Positions 52,930 to 60,664 of a DNA stretch of 64,000 nucleotides are shown here, piece after piece. The position numbers and the translations under genes are program-made. Within the stretch, counting starts at the first letter, position 1; the number at the start of each line of letters is the position of its first letter. The notes beneath the pieces were generated by a model that saw only the letters and a list, made by a program, of their open reading frames with translations, was not told the origin of the DNA and made no database searches. Origin of the DNA: G013214665 sp964649815 (GTDB taxonomy: Bacteria; Pseudomonadota; Alphaproteobacteria; Rhodobacterales; Rhodobacteraceae); contig CAZYQC010000009.1 of assembly GCA_964649815.1 (NCBI GenBank), positions 1 through 64,000 of the forward strand, written 5' to 3'.

Positions 52930-53927
52930 GCAAGCACGCTTTCAACCGTGCGGCTGACCCGCGTGGACGAGCCGGCCTCGTCCAGAGGATCGCGGCGCAG
53001 GCGATGGGACAGCGCGATGGGCGATACGGCCCGCAGATGCTTGCGTGTCACGGACTTGCGCCCTTCATACGCTGCAAGCGCACGCGCCGCGCGCAGCAAG
53101 GTCAATTCGCCCCGCAAACCGTCCGATCCAAGCGCCAAACAGAGTGCGGCGCAATCTTGCAGGATCTTGTCGGTCGTTTTGACCGACGACAGCTTTTTGC
53201 GGGCGCTCACGATCTTGTCGCGGATGGCTTTTTCTGAGTCTGAATATTGCTCAACAAAGCCATTAGGGTCTGCTTCAAAGGCATCCCGGCGCTTGATGAC
53301 CTCAACCCGTTCGGCCACGTCGCGCGGTGAGCGAACCTCGACAGAAAGGCCAAAACGGTCGAGCAATTGAGGCCGCAATTCACCTTCTTCGGGGTTGCCA
53401 GAGCCAACAAGCACAAAGCGGGCTGCGTGGCGAATAGAGAGGCCTTCGCGTTCGACCACGTTCTCGCCCGATTGCGCGACGTCCAGCAATAGATCGACGA
53501 TGTGATCTTCGAGCAAATTGACCTCGTCAATGTAGAGATAACCGCGATTGGCCCGCGCCAGCAGACCTGGTTCAAAGGCCTTTTCCCCTTTGGTCAGGGC
53601 CTTTTCGATGTCGAGCGCGCCAACCACGCGGTCTTCGGTCGCCCCGAGCGGTAGATCGATGACGGGCGTTGCGCGGCTCTCGGTCTCAACGGTACTGAGG
53701 TTTGCCCAATCAGGGGTATCTTCGGCCCGTTCTGCGTTGATGGGGCACCCCTTGATCGCCTCGATCTGGGGCAAGAGGTTGGCCAGGGCGCGGACGGCGG
53801 TAGATTTGCCGGTTCCCCGGTCGCCAAAGACCAGGACACCTCCAATTTTTGGGTCAATCGCGGTGAGAATCATCGCGCGTTTCATGTCGTCTTGTCCGAC
53901 GATGGCGGAAAATGGAAAAGGGCTCAT
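52926..53927 (-). CDS. bchI: Magnesium chelatase ATPase subunit I
   Basis: A 333-residue AAA+ ATPase. Walker A is GDRGTGKSTAVRAL, Walker B is GYLYIDEVNLLEDH, and the sensor/arginine region is VGSGNPEEGELRPQLLDRFG. It drives magnesium insertion with BchD and BchH. The ATG at 53927 matches the family N-terminus (MSPFPFSAIVGQDDMKRAMI); the longer open frame to 54212 lies inside crtA. It overlaps crtA and bchD by ATGA. No parS-like palindrome occurs in it. Confidence 0.97.
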   Translation of the reverse strand: MSPFPFSAIVGQDDMKRAMILTAIDPKIGGVLVFGDRGTGKSTAVRALANLLPQIEAIKGCPINAERAEDTPDWANLSTVETESRATPVIDLPLGATEDRVVGALDIEKALTKGEKAFEPGLLARANRGYLYIDEVNLLEDHIVDLLLDVAQSGENVVEREGLSIRHAARFVLVGSGNPEEGELRPQLLDRFGLSVEVRSPRDVAERVEVIKRRDAFEADPNGFVEQYSDSEKAIRDKIVSARKKLSSVKTTDKILQDCAALCLALGSDGLRGELTLLRAARALAAYEGRKSVTRKHLRAVSPIALSHRLRRDPLDEAGSSTRVSRTVESVLA

Positions 53928-54643
53928 GCGGCCTCCAATCGGGCGAGGGGGCTTTGCCCCTCCCATGTGCCGTGATCGCCCAGAATGGCGAAACGGGCGT
54001 ATAATTCTTCGGAAAACCATTGGCCTTCCCGAACCGCTTTGATTGCAGCGGCATGCGGGCCGTTCGAGCGGGCAAAAGCGGCCATTTCCGCTTCGCCTGG
54101 CCAAATGGAAAAGGTGACTTGGTGCAGCCAGGGAACTTCGCCAATGCCGATTTTGAAAACGACATTTGGATCGGTTCCAATCATGGCGGAAATATCTGGC
54201 ACGCGCCCCCAAAAGCGGGTCAGGATTTTTGGCTTGATGGTGGCGCGCGTCAAGGCAGCAAGAGGTGCGCCTTTTGTCTCTGTTGCTGGGCTTTCAGGCT
54301 CTGCAAACGGATTTTCGCCCGACCATTTCCCCCGCGCGGATGTGGGCGACAGAAAGACTGTCCAATCCTCTGCCGCGCGATCCCGATAGCGTTGGAAAAT
54401 GCGCGCTTGCGTGACCCGTTTGCGGGCGATGTCCGCAGATGGCCAGGTCGCCAGAATGGCGTAGACGGCCGTGTTTGGAACGGGGGTAAAGCCTTGGCCC
54501 GTTCCGCTGCCGCACAGTTTCCAAAATCCGATATCTGGCACGTTGGGCATCGCCAATCGGGCGGCGCCCATCATTCCGAGAGCCCAGGCGCGATCTCGCC
54601 ACGGGCCGAAGCGGAAAAAGGATATCGACACAGTCAAAGACAT
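53924..54643 (-). CDS. crtA: Spheroidene monooxygenase
   Basis: A 239-residue CrtA protein with the conserved N-terminus ISFFRFGPWRDRAWALGMMG and central VVFKIGIGEVPWLHQVTFS. It adds the 2-keto group, converting spheroidene to spheroidenone, the main carotenoid of aerobic phototrophic roseobacters. It heads the crtA-bchI-bchD-bchO operon and is divergent from crtI across 100 bp containing two PpsR-type sites. Confidence 0.93.
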   Translation of the reverse strand: MSLTVSISFFRFGPWRDRAWALGMMGAARLAMPNVPDIGFWKLCGSGTGQGFTPVPNTAVYAILATWPSADIARKRVTQARIFQRYRDRAAEDWTVFLSPTSARGKWSGENPFAEPESPATETKGAPLAALTRATIKPKILTRFWGRVPDISAMIGTDPNVVFKIGIGEVPWLHQVTFSIWPGEAEMAAFARSNGPHAAAIKAVREGQWFSEELYARFAILGDHGTWEGQSPLARLEAA

Positions 54644-54706
54644 AAGCAGGCACTGTTATTCGGGCGCAAAGCACCGACAATCGCAGGGTAAAGCTGACAA
54701 ATCATT

Positions 54707-54724
54707 TGTCAACTAAACCTGACA
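54707..54724. promoter_or_regulatory. PpsR/CrtJ-type site 1 in the crtA/crtI promoter
   Basis: TGTCAACTAAACCTGACA fits TGT-N12-ACA. It overlaps a candidate -35 box (TTGTCA, 54706-54711) of crtI. An adjoining TGACAAAT/ATTTGTCA palindrome begins at 54695. Confidence 0.78.
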
Positions 54725-54731
54725 CATCTAG

Positions 54732-54749
54732 TGTTTTATCAACATGACA
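54732..54749. promoter_or_regulatory. PpsR/CrtJ-type site 2 overlapping the crtI start codon
   Basis: TGTTTTATCAACATGACA fits TGT-N12-ACA and contains the crtI ATG (54744-54746). The two sites are 25 bp apart, allowing side-by-side binding by a PpsR tetramer. Confidence 0.75.
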
Positions 54750-56282
54750 CGTTTGGAAGCCATAGATTCGCTTAGGGCCGGAGACGGACGCGCGCGGGCC
54801 ATCGTTGTGGGCGCAGGCTTGGGCGGCCTCGCCGCTGCGATGCGCCTTGGTGCCAAGGGCTATTCCGTCACCGTTGTTGATAAGCTTGATGTGCCGGGTG
54901 GCCGTGGATCGGCGATTTGGCAGGACGGTCACAGGTTTGACCTGGGGCCGACGATTGTCACTGTTCCGCAACTCTATGAGGATTTGTGGGCCGCCTGCGG
55001 GCGCAACTTTCACCAGGATGTTCGGCTAAAGTCGCTGGATCCGTTCTATGAAATCCGGTGGCCTGACGGCACGAAGTTTGTCGCGCAACACGACACCGAA
55101 AAGATGCGCGCCGAAGTTGCCAAGATTGAGCCACGGGATGTGGCGGGCTTTGATAAATTCCTCAAAGATAGTGAAGCCCGCTATTGGTTCGGGTTCGAAG
55201 ACCTTGGCCGTCGGTCGATGCACAAGCTGTGGGATTTGATCAAAGTCCTGCCAAAGTTTGCATGGCTGCGCGCCGACCGTTCTGTCTATGGCCATGCAAA
55301 AAAGCGGTTCCGCAATGAAAAGCTGCGCATGGCTTTTTCGTTTCATCCGCTCTTTATCGGTGGCGATCCACTGAACGTGACTTCGATGTACATCCTAGTG
55401 AGCTATCTCGAGAAAGAGTTTGGCGTGCATTACGCGATGGGCGGACTTGCGGGTATGGCGCGCAAGTTGGCGGATGTTGTCGAGGATCAGGGCGGTACCT
55501 TCCTGATGAACACGACCGTGCGCGAGATTGTCGTGCGCGATGGCCGGGCGCGGGGCGTTAAACTGGAAAGCGGGCTTGAGCTGGGCGCGGATATCGTCGT
55601 GTCGAATGCGGATGCCGGACACACCTACAACAGCTTGCTAGAAAAGGCGCCAAAGCGCCGGTGGACACCAGCGCGGCTGCGACGCACGCGATATTCCATG
55701 AGCCTCTTCGTTTGGTACTTCGGCACGCAAGGCACGCGGAGCAAATGGCAGGATGTGGGCCATCACACAATTCTGAATGGTCCGCGATACAATGATTTGC
55801 TGAAGGACATCTTTATCAAGGGCAAGCTGGCTGATGATTTCAGCCTGTATGTGCACCGGCCTTCTGTGACGGACCCGAGTGTTGCGCCCTCGGGTGGGGA
55901 TACGTTTTACGTCCTAAGCCCCGTGCCGCATCTTGGGCATGGGGGCGTTGACTGGGCCGAAGAGGAAGCGCGGTACAAAGCGCGCATTCTGAAGGTTCTC
56001 GAAGAACAGATGATGCCCGGTTTAGGCTCACATATCGTGACCGAACAGGTCTTTACGCCGCAGACGTTCAAGGACCGCTATCTGAGCCCGCACGGGGCCG
56101 GTTTTTCGATTGAGCCACGCATCTTTCAGAGCGCGTGGTTCCGGCCGCACAATGTCAGCGAAGAGGTCGAAGGGCTCTATCTGGCGGGTGCGGGCACGCA
56201 TCCCGGGGCAGGTGTTCCCGGTGTGATCGGCACCGCAGAGGTTTTGTCCCAGCTGGTGCCAGACCCCGAGAAGGTAAGCTGA
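54744..56282 (+). CDS. crtI: Phytoene desaturase (neurosporene-forming type)
   Basis: A 512-residue FAD enzyme with the N-terminal dinucleotide motif VVGAGLGGLAAAMRLGAKG, the family block GPTIVTVPQLYEDLW and the C-terminal GAGTHPGAGVPGVIGTAEVL. It desaturates phytoene for the spheroidene pathway. There is no ribosome site before the ATG at 54744. A TTGTCA -35 and a TAGTGT -10 (54729-54734) would start transcription at the ATG, suggesting a leaderless message. crtB overlaps its stop by one base. Confidence 0.95.
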   Translation: MTRLEAIDSLRAGDGRARAIVVGAGLGGLAAAMRLGAKGYSVTVVDKLDVPGGRGSAIWQDGHRFDLGPTIVTVPQLYEDLWAACGRNFHQDVRLKSLDPFYEIRWPDGTKFVAQHDTEKMRAEVAKIEPRDVAGFDKFLKDSEARYWFGFEDLGRRSMHKLWDLIKVLPKFAWLRADRSVYGHAKKRFRNEKLRMAFSFHPLFIGGDPLNVTSMYILVSYLEKEFGVHYAMGGLAGMARKLADVVEDQGGTFLMNTTVREIVVRDGRARGVKLESGLELGADIVVSNADAGHTYNSLLEKAPKRRWTPARLRRTRYSMSLFVWYFGTQGTRSKWQDVGHHTILNGPRYNDLLKDIFIKGKLADDFSLYVHRPSVTDPSVAPSGGDTFYVLSPVPHLGHGGVDWAEEEARYKARILKVLEEQMMPGLGSHIVTEQVFTPQTFKDRYLSPHGAGFSIEPRIFQSAWFRPHNVSEEVEGLYLAGAGTHPGAGVPGVIGTAEVLSQLVPDPEKVS

Positions 56283-57301
56283 TGGACGCGCGCGATCTTG
56301 CGCATTGCAAAGAGGCGATCCGTCACGGTTCGCTCAGCTTTCATGCGGCGTCCAAGCTGTTGCCGCAATCTGTGCGTGACCCGGCCTTGGCGCTTTATGC
56401 GTTTTGCCGTCTGGCGGATGATGAGGTCGATCTGACCTCGGAAAAAGCTGAGGCCGTTTTGCGCCTGCGGGATCGGTTGGAATTGGTCTATGCGGGGCGT
56501 CCTTTGGATGCGCCAGCCGATCGCGCCTTTACGGCGGTGGTTGAGCGTTTCGAGATGCCGCGGGCTTTGCCGGATGCGTTGTTGGAAGGTATGGCCTGGG
56601 ATGCAGAAGGACGCATGTACGAAAGCCTGTCTGGCGTCCGGGCCTATTCGGCCCGCGTCGCTTCGGCCGTGGGCGCGATGATGACCGTTTTGATGGGCGT
56701 GCGCGACGCCGATGCATTGGCACGGGCCTGCGATCTGGGCGTCGCCATGCAACTGACCAACATTGCCCGTGACGTTGGCGAAGACGCGCTTGAGGGCCGG
56801 CTTTACCTGCCGACCGACTGGCTGAAAGAGGCAGGGTTAGAGCCTGGTGCGTTCCTGGCGAACCCTCAGCCAACCAAAGCGGTGCGCGCAATGGTCAAGC
56901 GGTTGGTGATGGAGGCCAACCGGCTTTACTTTCGCTCAGAAGCGGGCATCGGGGCATTGCCGCTGGCCTGCCGGCCGGGCATCTTTGCGGCGCGGCATAT
57001 CTATGCGGGTATCGGCGGGCGTCTCACGACCATGTCCTATGACAGCGTGACGGCCCGGGCGAGAACCAACAAAGCGCAAAAGCTGGGATGGCTGGGGCAA
57101 TCGATTTTGCAAACGGCTGTGGGCGCGGTGATGCCGCGGTCCGCGGTGCTTTATGCACGGCCTTTGCCAGAGGTGCAGTTCCTTGTGGATGCCGCCGCAC
57201 GTGGTGTCCGCCAGGCCGAGCGGTCGGATGCCTTGTTTGACGTGCTGGCAACGCTTGAGTTGAAAGCGCGGGCGGACAAGATCATCACGCCGGGAGAGTG
57301 A
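56282..57301 (+). CDS. crtB: Phytoene synthase
   Basis: A 339-residue squalene/phytoene synthase. Aspartate-rich motifs are LADDEVDLT near residue 45 and NIARDVGEDALEGRLYLP near 155. It joins two geranylgeranyl diphosphates into phytoene, the first carotenoid-specific step. The ATG at 56282 shares a base with the crtI stop (TGATG). tspO follows after 59 bp. Confidence 0.95.
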   Translation: MDARDLAHCKEAIRHGSLSFHAASKLLPQSVRDPALALYAFCRLADDEVDLTSEKAEAVLRLRDRLELVYAGRPLDAPADRAFTAVVERFEMPRALPDALLEGMAWDAEGRMYESLSGVRAYSARVASAVGAMMTVLMGVRDADALARACDLGVAMQLTNIARDVGEDALEGRLYLPTDWLKEAGLEPGAFLANPQPTKAVRAMVKRLVMEANRLYFRSEAGIGALPLACRPGIFAARHIYAGIGGRLTTMSYDSVTARARTNKAQKLGWLGQSILQTAVGAVMPRSAVLYARPLPEVQFLVDAAARGVRQAERSDALFDVLATLELKARADKIITPGE

Positions 57302-57360
57302 CACCAAGCGTGGCCTTTTGCCCTCTGGTGCGCTGAAATGTTTGGGACAAGGTTGGGCTT

Positions 57361-57840
57361 ATGTTTTGGCTCTTGTTTTGCATCTTTTTCGCGGCTTGCC
57401 TGGGGGCTGGCGTGACCGGAGGGTTGTTCCCGCCCGGGCCTTGGTACCGCAGTTTGAACAAACCCAGTTGGACACCGCCGGATTGGGTGTTCCCGGTGGC
57501 CTGGTTTGCGCTTTATCTGTGCATGTCCATTGCAGGCGCCCGCGCGGCAATGGCCCCTGACAACGGGATCGCAATGGCGTTTTGGGCGATGCAAATCGCG
57601 TTCAATGGGCTTTGGACGCCTGTGTTCTTCGGGCTGCGCCGGATTCGGCTGGGTATGGCGGTGGTTGGGATGCTGTGGCTGACCGTTGCCTGTGGCATGC
57701 TGGCGCTGTGGCAGGTGGATTGGGTGGCGGGGTTGCTCTTCGCGCCGTACCTGCTGTGGGTCACGATTGCGGCGGCGTTGAATGCCGCAGTCTGGAACCT
57801 CAACCGAGCTGAGGCTGCGGCGCCATCTCAACCGACCTAA
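57361..57840 (+). CDS. tspO: TspO/MBR family tryptophan-rich sensory protein
   Basis: A 159-residue protein with five membrane spans and many tryptophans. The conserved block is PSWTPPDWVFPVAWFALYL, preceded by PGPWYRSLNKP. In Rhodobacter, TspO lies at the same place after crtB and acts as an outer-membrane oxygen-dependent negative modulator of photosynthesis gene expression, probably through tetrapyrrole intermediates. GC content and codon use match the neighbours. Confidence 0.92.
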   Translation: MFWLLFCIFFAACLGAGVTGGLFPPGPWYRSLNKPSWTPPDWVFPVAWFALYLCMSIAGARAAMAPDNGIAMAFWAMQIAFNGLWTPVFFGLRRIRLGMAVVGMLWLTVACGMLALWQVDWVAGLLFAPYLLWVTIAAALNAAVWNLNRAEAAAPSQPT

Positions 57841-57892
57841 GCTGCAAAGCCCGCCGTGGACGGAGCGGCCGAAAACGGGCAGGGTGCCGGAT

Positions 57893-59362
57893 ATGACCGA
57901 TGCGCCACCCTCTGATCCAGCCGCCGCGCCGCAGGCCCTTTTCGACGATGCAATGGCGCGGGCAGGCGCAGCGATTGAGGCCAAGGATTTTGCGACCTTT
58001 GAAGCCGCGATTTCAGAGGCCGAGGCGTGTTTTCCCGAACATCCGCAAATCGCCCATTACAAAGGCCTATCCCGGTTCGAGCAAAAAGACGCGGCGGGCG
58101 CATTGGTCTGGCTGAGCAAGGCGATCAAGGCCTTGCCGGAGAATGCGGCGATCTTGCACAACCTGTCGGCCGTCCAGATCTCGCTGGGGCAGTTTGACAC
58201 CGCAAAACACAACCTGTTGCGGGCGCTCAAACGCGCGCCTGATTACGCCGAAGCCTATCACACGCTTGCGGGGATCTATCGGTTCGCGCCGAGCGATCCG
58301 CTGATCAAGCGGATGGAGGCGTTGGCCAGGTCTGGGACGTTTTCGGCGCGCAATGCCTCGTTCCTGTGTTTTGCCTTAGCCAAGGCCTATGACGACGCAG
58401 ATCAACCGGATCTGGCTTGGCCAATGCTGGAACAGGCAAACCAGCAGATGCAAAGCACCTACAACGCCGAGGAAGAGGCCGATTGGGTGGCCGACATTGA
58501 GCAGGTGTTTACCAAGCCCTTTTTGGCAGATCGGGTGGCCTTTGGTTACCCAAGTGCGGCGCCGGTTTTTGTGGTTGGCATGCCTCGGTCGGGGACGACG
58601 CTTTTGGAAAGTCGGATCGATGCGCATCCGCAGGTCTATGCGGCGGGAGAGTTGTCGATCGTCGGAGGCTTGGCGCAGACGATTTCCGAGGAAAAAGACC
58701 TGGCTATGCAGCGGCGCGGACATGCGCGTCTTGCTGCCGCGTTAGAGCCTGCGGAGGCCTATGGAGCGGGGTTGAGTTATCTCAACGCCGTGCAAAACCT
58801 GCGGGGCCGCTGGTTTGAGCGCTGCGTGGATAAACTGCCTGACAACAGTTTCAATCTGGGCTTTATCGCGCAGATCTTGCCCGGGGCGCGGTTTGTGCAT
58901 GTGATGCGGCATCCTTTGGATGTTATGCTGTCGATCTATTTTCAGCGGTTCACGACGTTGCCTTATGGGTTTCGACAGGCTGATATCGTCGCGCATTGGG
59001 CGGCCTATCAGCGGGTCATGGATCATTGGCGGGCCGTGCTGCCGGACGGGATGCTGATGGAGGTCAGATACGAAAACCTGGTGCAGGATGACGCCTATGC
59101 GCAAGAGCGGCTGTGGCGGTATCTCGACCTGCCGATGGAGGTGTCGCATGTCGTTGGCTTGGGCACTGCGCTAGAGCAGCGCACGGCAAGCCGCTGGCAG
59201 GTCAAGCAACCGGTTTATACCACATCGCGCGAGAAGTTTCGTAAATACGAGGCGCATATGTCCGGGTTCATCGCGGCTTTGGGCGGTATGGATGCGGTGG
59301 AGGCGATTGTGGCGGATCAGCAGGCCCGCTGCGCCTTGGGATCTGACGAGGTGCGGGACTAA
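57893..59362 (+). CDS. TPR-repeat sulfotransferase
   Basis: A 489-residue protein. Residues about 10-190 are helical TPR-like repeats (AHYKGLSRFEQKDAAGALVW, LHNLSAVQISLGQFDTAKHN). From about residue 235 a sulfotransferase domain begins with the PAPS-binding loop VVGMPRSGTTLLESRID and continues with HVMRHPLDVMLSIYFQRF. The start at 57893 is chosen because upstream codons in this frame overlap tspO without similarity. It lies inside the carotenoid cluster. The substrate is unknown; carotenoid or polysaccharide are possibilities only. Confidence 0.82.
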   Translation: MTDAPPSDPAAAPQALFDDAMARAGAAIEAKDFATFEAAISEAEACFPEHPQIAHYKGLSRFEQKDAAGALVWLSKAIKALPENAAILHNLSAVQISLGQFDTAKHNLLRALKRAPDYAEAYHTLAGIYRFAPSDPLIKRMEALARSGTFSARNASFLCFALAKAYDDADQPDLAWPMLEQANQQMQSTYNAEEEADWVADIEQVFTKPFLADRVAFGYPSAAPVFVVGMPRSGTTLLESRIDAHPQVYAAGELSIVGGLAQTISEEKDLAMQRRGHARLAAALEPAEAYGAGLSYLNAVQNLRGRWFERCVDKLPDNSFNLGFIAQILPGARFVHVMRHPLDVMLSIYFQRFTTLPYGFRQADIVAHWAAYQRVMDHWRAVLPDGMLMEVRYENLVQDDAYAQERLWRYLDLPMEVSHVVGLGTALEQRTASRWQVKQPVYTTSREKFRKYEAHMSGFIAALGGMDAVEAIVADQQARCALGSDEVRD

Positions 59363-59504
59363 TCGCAGCGTTGGCCCTGGTCGCGCCGCCTAAGTTCTTT
59401 GCGTTTTCCCTCTGGCGGGCGCATCTGTGGGGCGTGACGCAGGCAAACGCTATTGTGCAATGTGCATCGCCGGTAAGATGTGTTACTAAATCGTTAACGA
59501 TCAG

Positions 59505-59798
59505 GTGAAGGTTTTCCTCGTGCAGCACTCGGTTCCCAAACGTCGCGATCCCTATCAGATGTTGGAAGACGCCTTGGAAAAGGGTTGGGAAAGTGTGGAC
59601 ACGATCCCTTTGAAAGGCGAGGGCGCGTTTCTGGTTCTGACGATGTCTGGGTTGATCAAGCTCGCCAAGAACCGAAAAGACTATCGCAACCCGCGCAAGG
59701 CGGACGGCTATGGGCCAAAACGCACCACAGTGAATTCGGTCAAAACCGGGAATTATCTGGGTGCAATTGCCTGGAAATGGCCGGACGACAGCGACTGA
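59505..59798 (+). CDS. Hypothetical small protein
   Basis: A 97-residue basic, soluble protein with no signal peptide or membrane span. It begins with GTG at 59505 without a clear ribosome site. No family is recognised. Its stop meets the stop of crtC on the opposite strand. Codon use looks like the neighbours, so it is probably real, but evidence is limited to the open frame and its fit between genes. Confidence 0.5.
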   Translation: MKVFLVQHSVPKRRDPYQMLEDALEKGWESVDTIPLKGEGAFLVLTMSGLIKLAKNRKDYRNPRKADGYGPKRTTVNSVKTGNYLGAIAWKWPDDSD

Positions 59799-60644
59799 TC
59801 AAAAGCGCCAGCGAGGTCTGCGCGGAACGCGCACAGCCAACATGGGTTTCAGCAATGGCGAACGAAAGCGCGTCAGGTCGAGGGATTCGTGGATGCCGGT
59901 GACTTCTTCCCCATCGAGTTGCGTGCGAACGGCGGCGCGATTGTAGAACGGCGCATCCAGCATGGGGCGCACTTGGTAGGGCTGATAGCCCAAGTCGGCG
60001 CGGGTCTCTCGGTAAAGCGCCCAGAGCGAGCGTTTCATCCGTGCTTTGGGCGGAAGGGCGATCTGGCGGGCGGTGCCGTCAGGGTCAAAGGCAAATCCAG
60101 CGGCAAGTTCTGATCCATCGAGGCGCGTGGCGTCGTAGATGCAGGTTGCCCCATCTTTGGTGGGAAAGCGGCCCCAAGTCCAATAGCTGAAGTCTTCTTC
60201 CAATGCGCGGGTGCCGAAATTGGCGTCGAAATAGCCTTCGCCCGTCCATTGCCATCCCGGCCGGTCGATGTCGACGTTGATGCGGGCGCGGGGTGCAAAC
60301 GGCCGCCATATGTGGCTGTCGTCCTGCGTCAGCGGAAGCTCGACCTGTGTGACGGCAGAGGGGATGACGGTGATCTGGCCTTGGATGCGATTGATCCAGG
60401 GATGAGAGGACATCTCGTTGATGTCGATGATCAGCCGGTCCCCTTCCCATCGCATCATGGAGGGGCCGACCTCGAGCCGAGAGGCGGTTTGGCGCAAGGC
60501 ACTTTCGCCGCGGTCGGTCATGGTAAAGCGTCCGCCTGGGCCATAGGTGGCCACGTTGATACAGACGTGGTTTTGCGGACGTTTGCGGCCAGACCAGCGA
60601 TACCAGGGCGAAAACACAGAGCCGATAAAGCCGATGACGGACAC
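59799..60644 (-). CDS. crtC: Hydroxyneurosporene synthase / carotenoid 1,2-hydratase
   Basis: The frame encodes the CrtC family. From the GTG at 60644 it gives 281 residues starting SVIGFIGSVFSPWYRW, the length of annotated Rhodobacter CrtC. Similarity continues upstream as GPNGYAWWYVDGLSDD (to about 60730), inside the 3' end of crtD in another frame. No ATG, GTG or TTG occurs there until the ATG at 61013. The true start is therefore unresolved: an internal overlap, an unusual start codon or a frameshift are possible. CrtC adds water to neurosporene on the way to spheroidene. Confidence 0.82.
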   Translation of the reverse strand: MSVIGFIGSVFSPWYRWSGRKRPQNHVCINVATYGPGGRFTMTDRGESALRQTASRLEVGPSMMRWEGDRLIIDINEMSSHPWINRIQGQITVIPSAVTQVELPLTQDDSHIWRPFAPRARINVDIDRPGWQWTGEGYFDANFGTRALEEDFSYWTWGRFPTKDGATCIYDATRLDGSELAAGFAFDPDGTARQIALPPKARMKRSLWALYRETRADLGYQPYQVRPMLDAPFYNRAAVRTQLDGEEVTGIHESLDLTRFRSPLLKPMLAVRVPRRPRWRF

Positions 60645-60664
60645 GGCCTTGCTGTGGTCATCGC

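Noticed and set aside
53928..54212. N-terminal extension of bchI
   Set aside because: Lies inside crtA in another frame; the BchI family begins at MSPFPFSAIVGQ.
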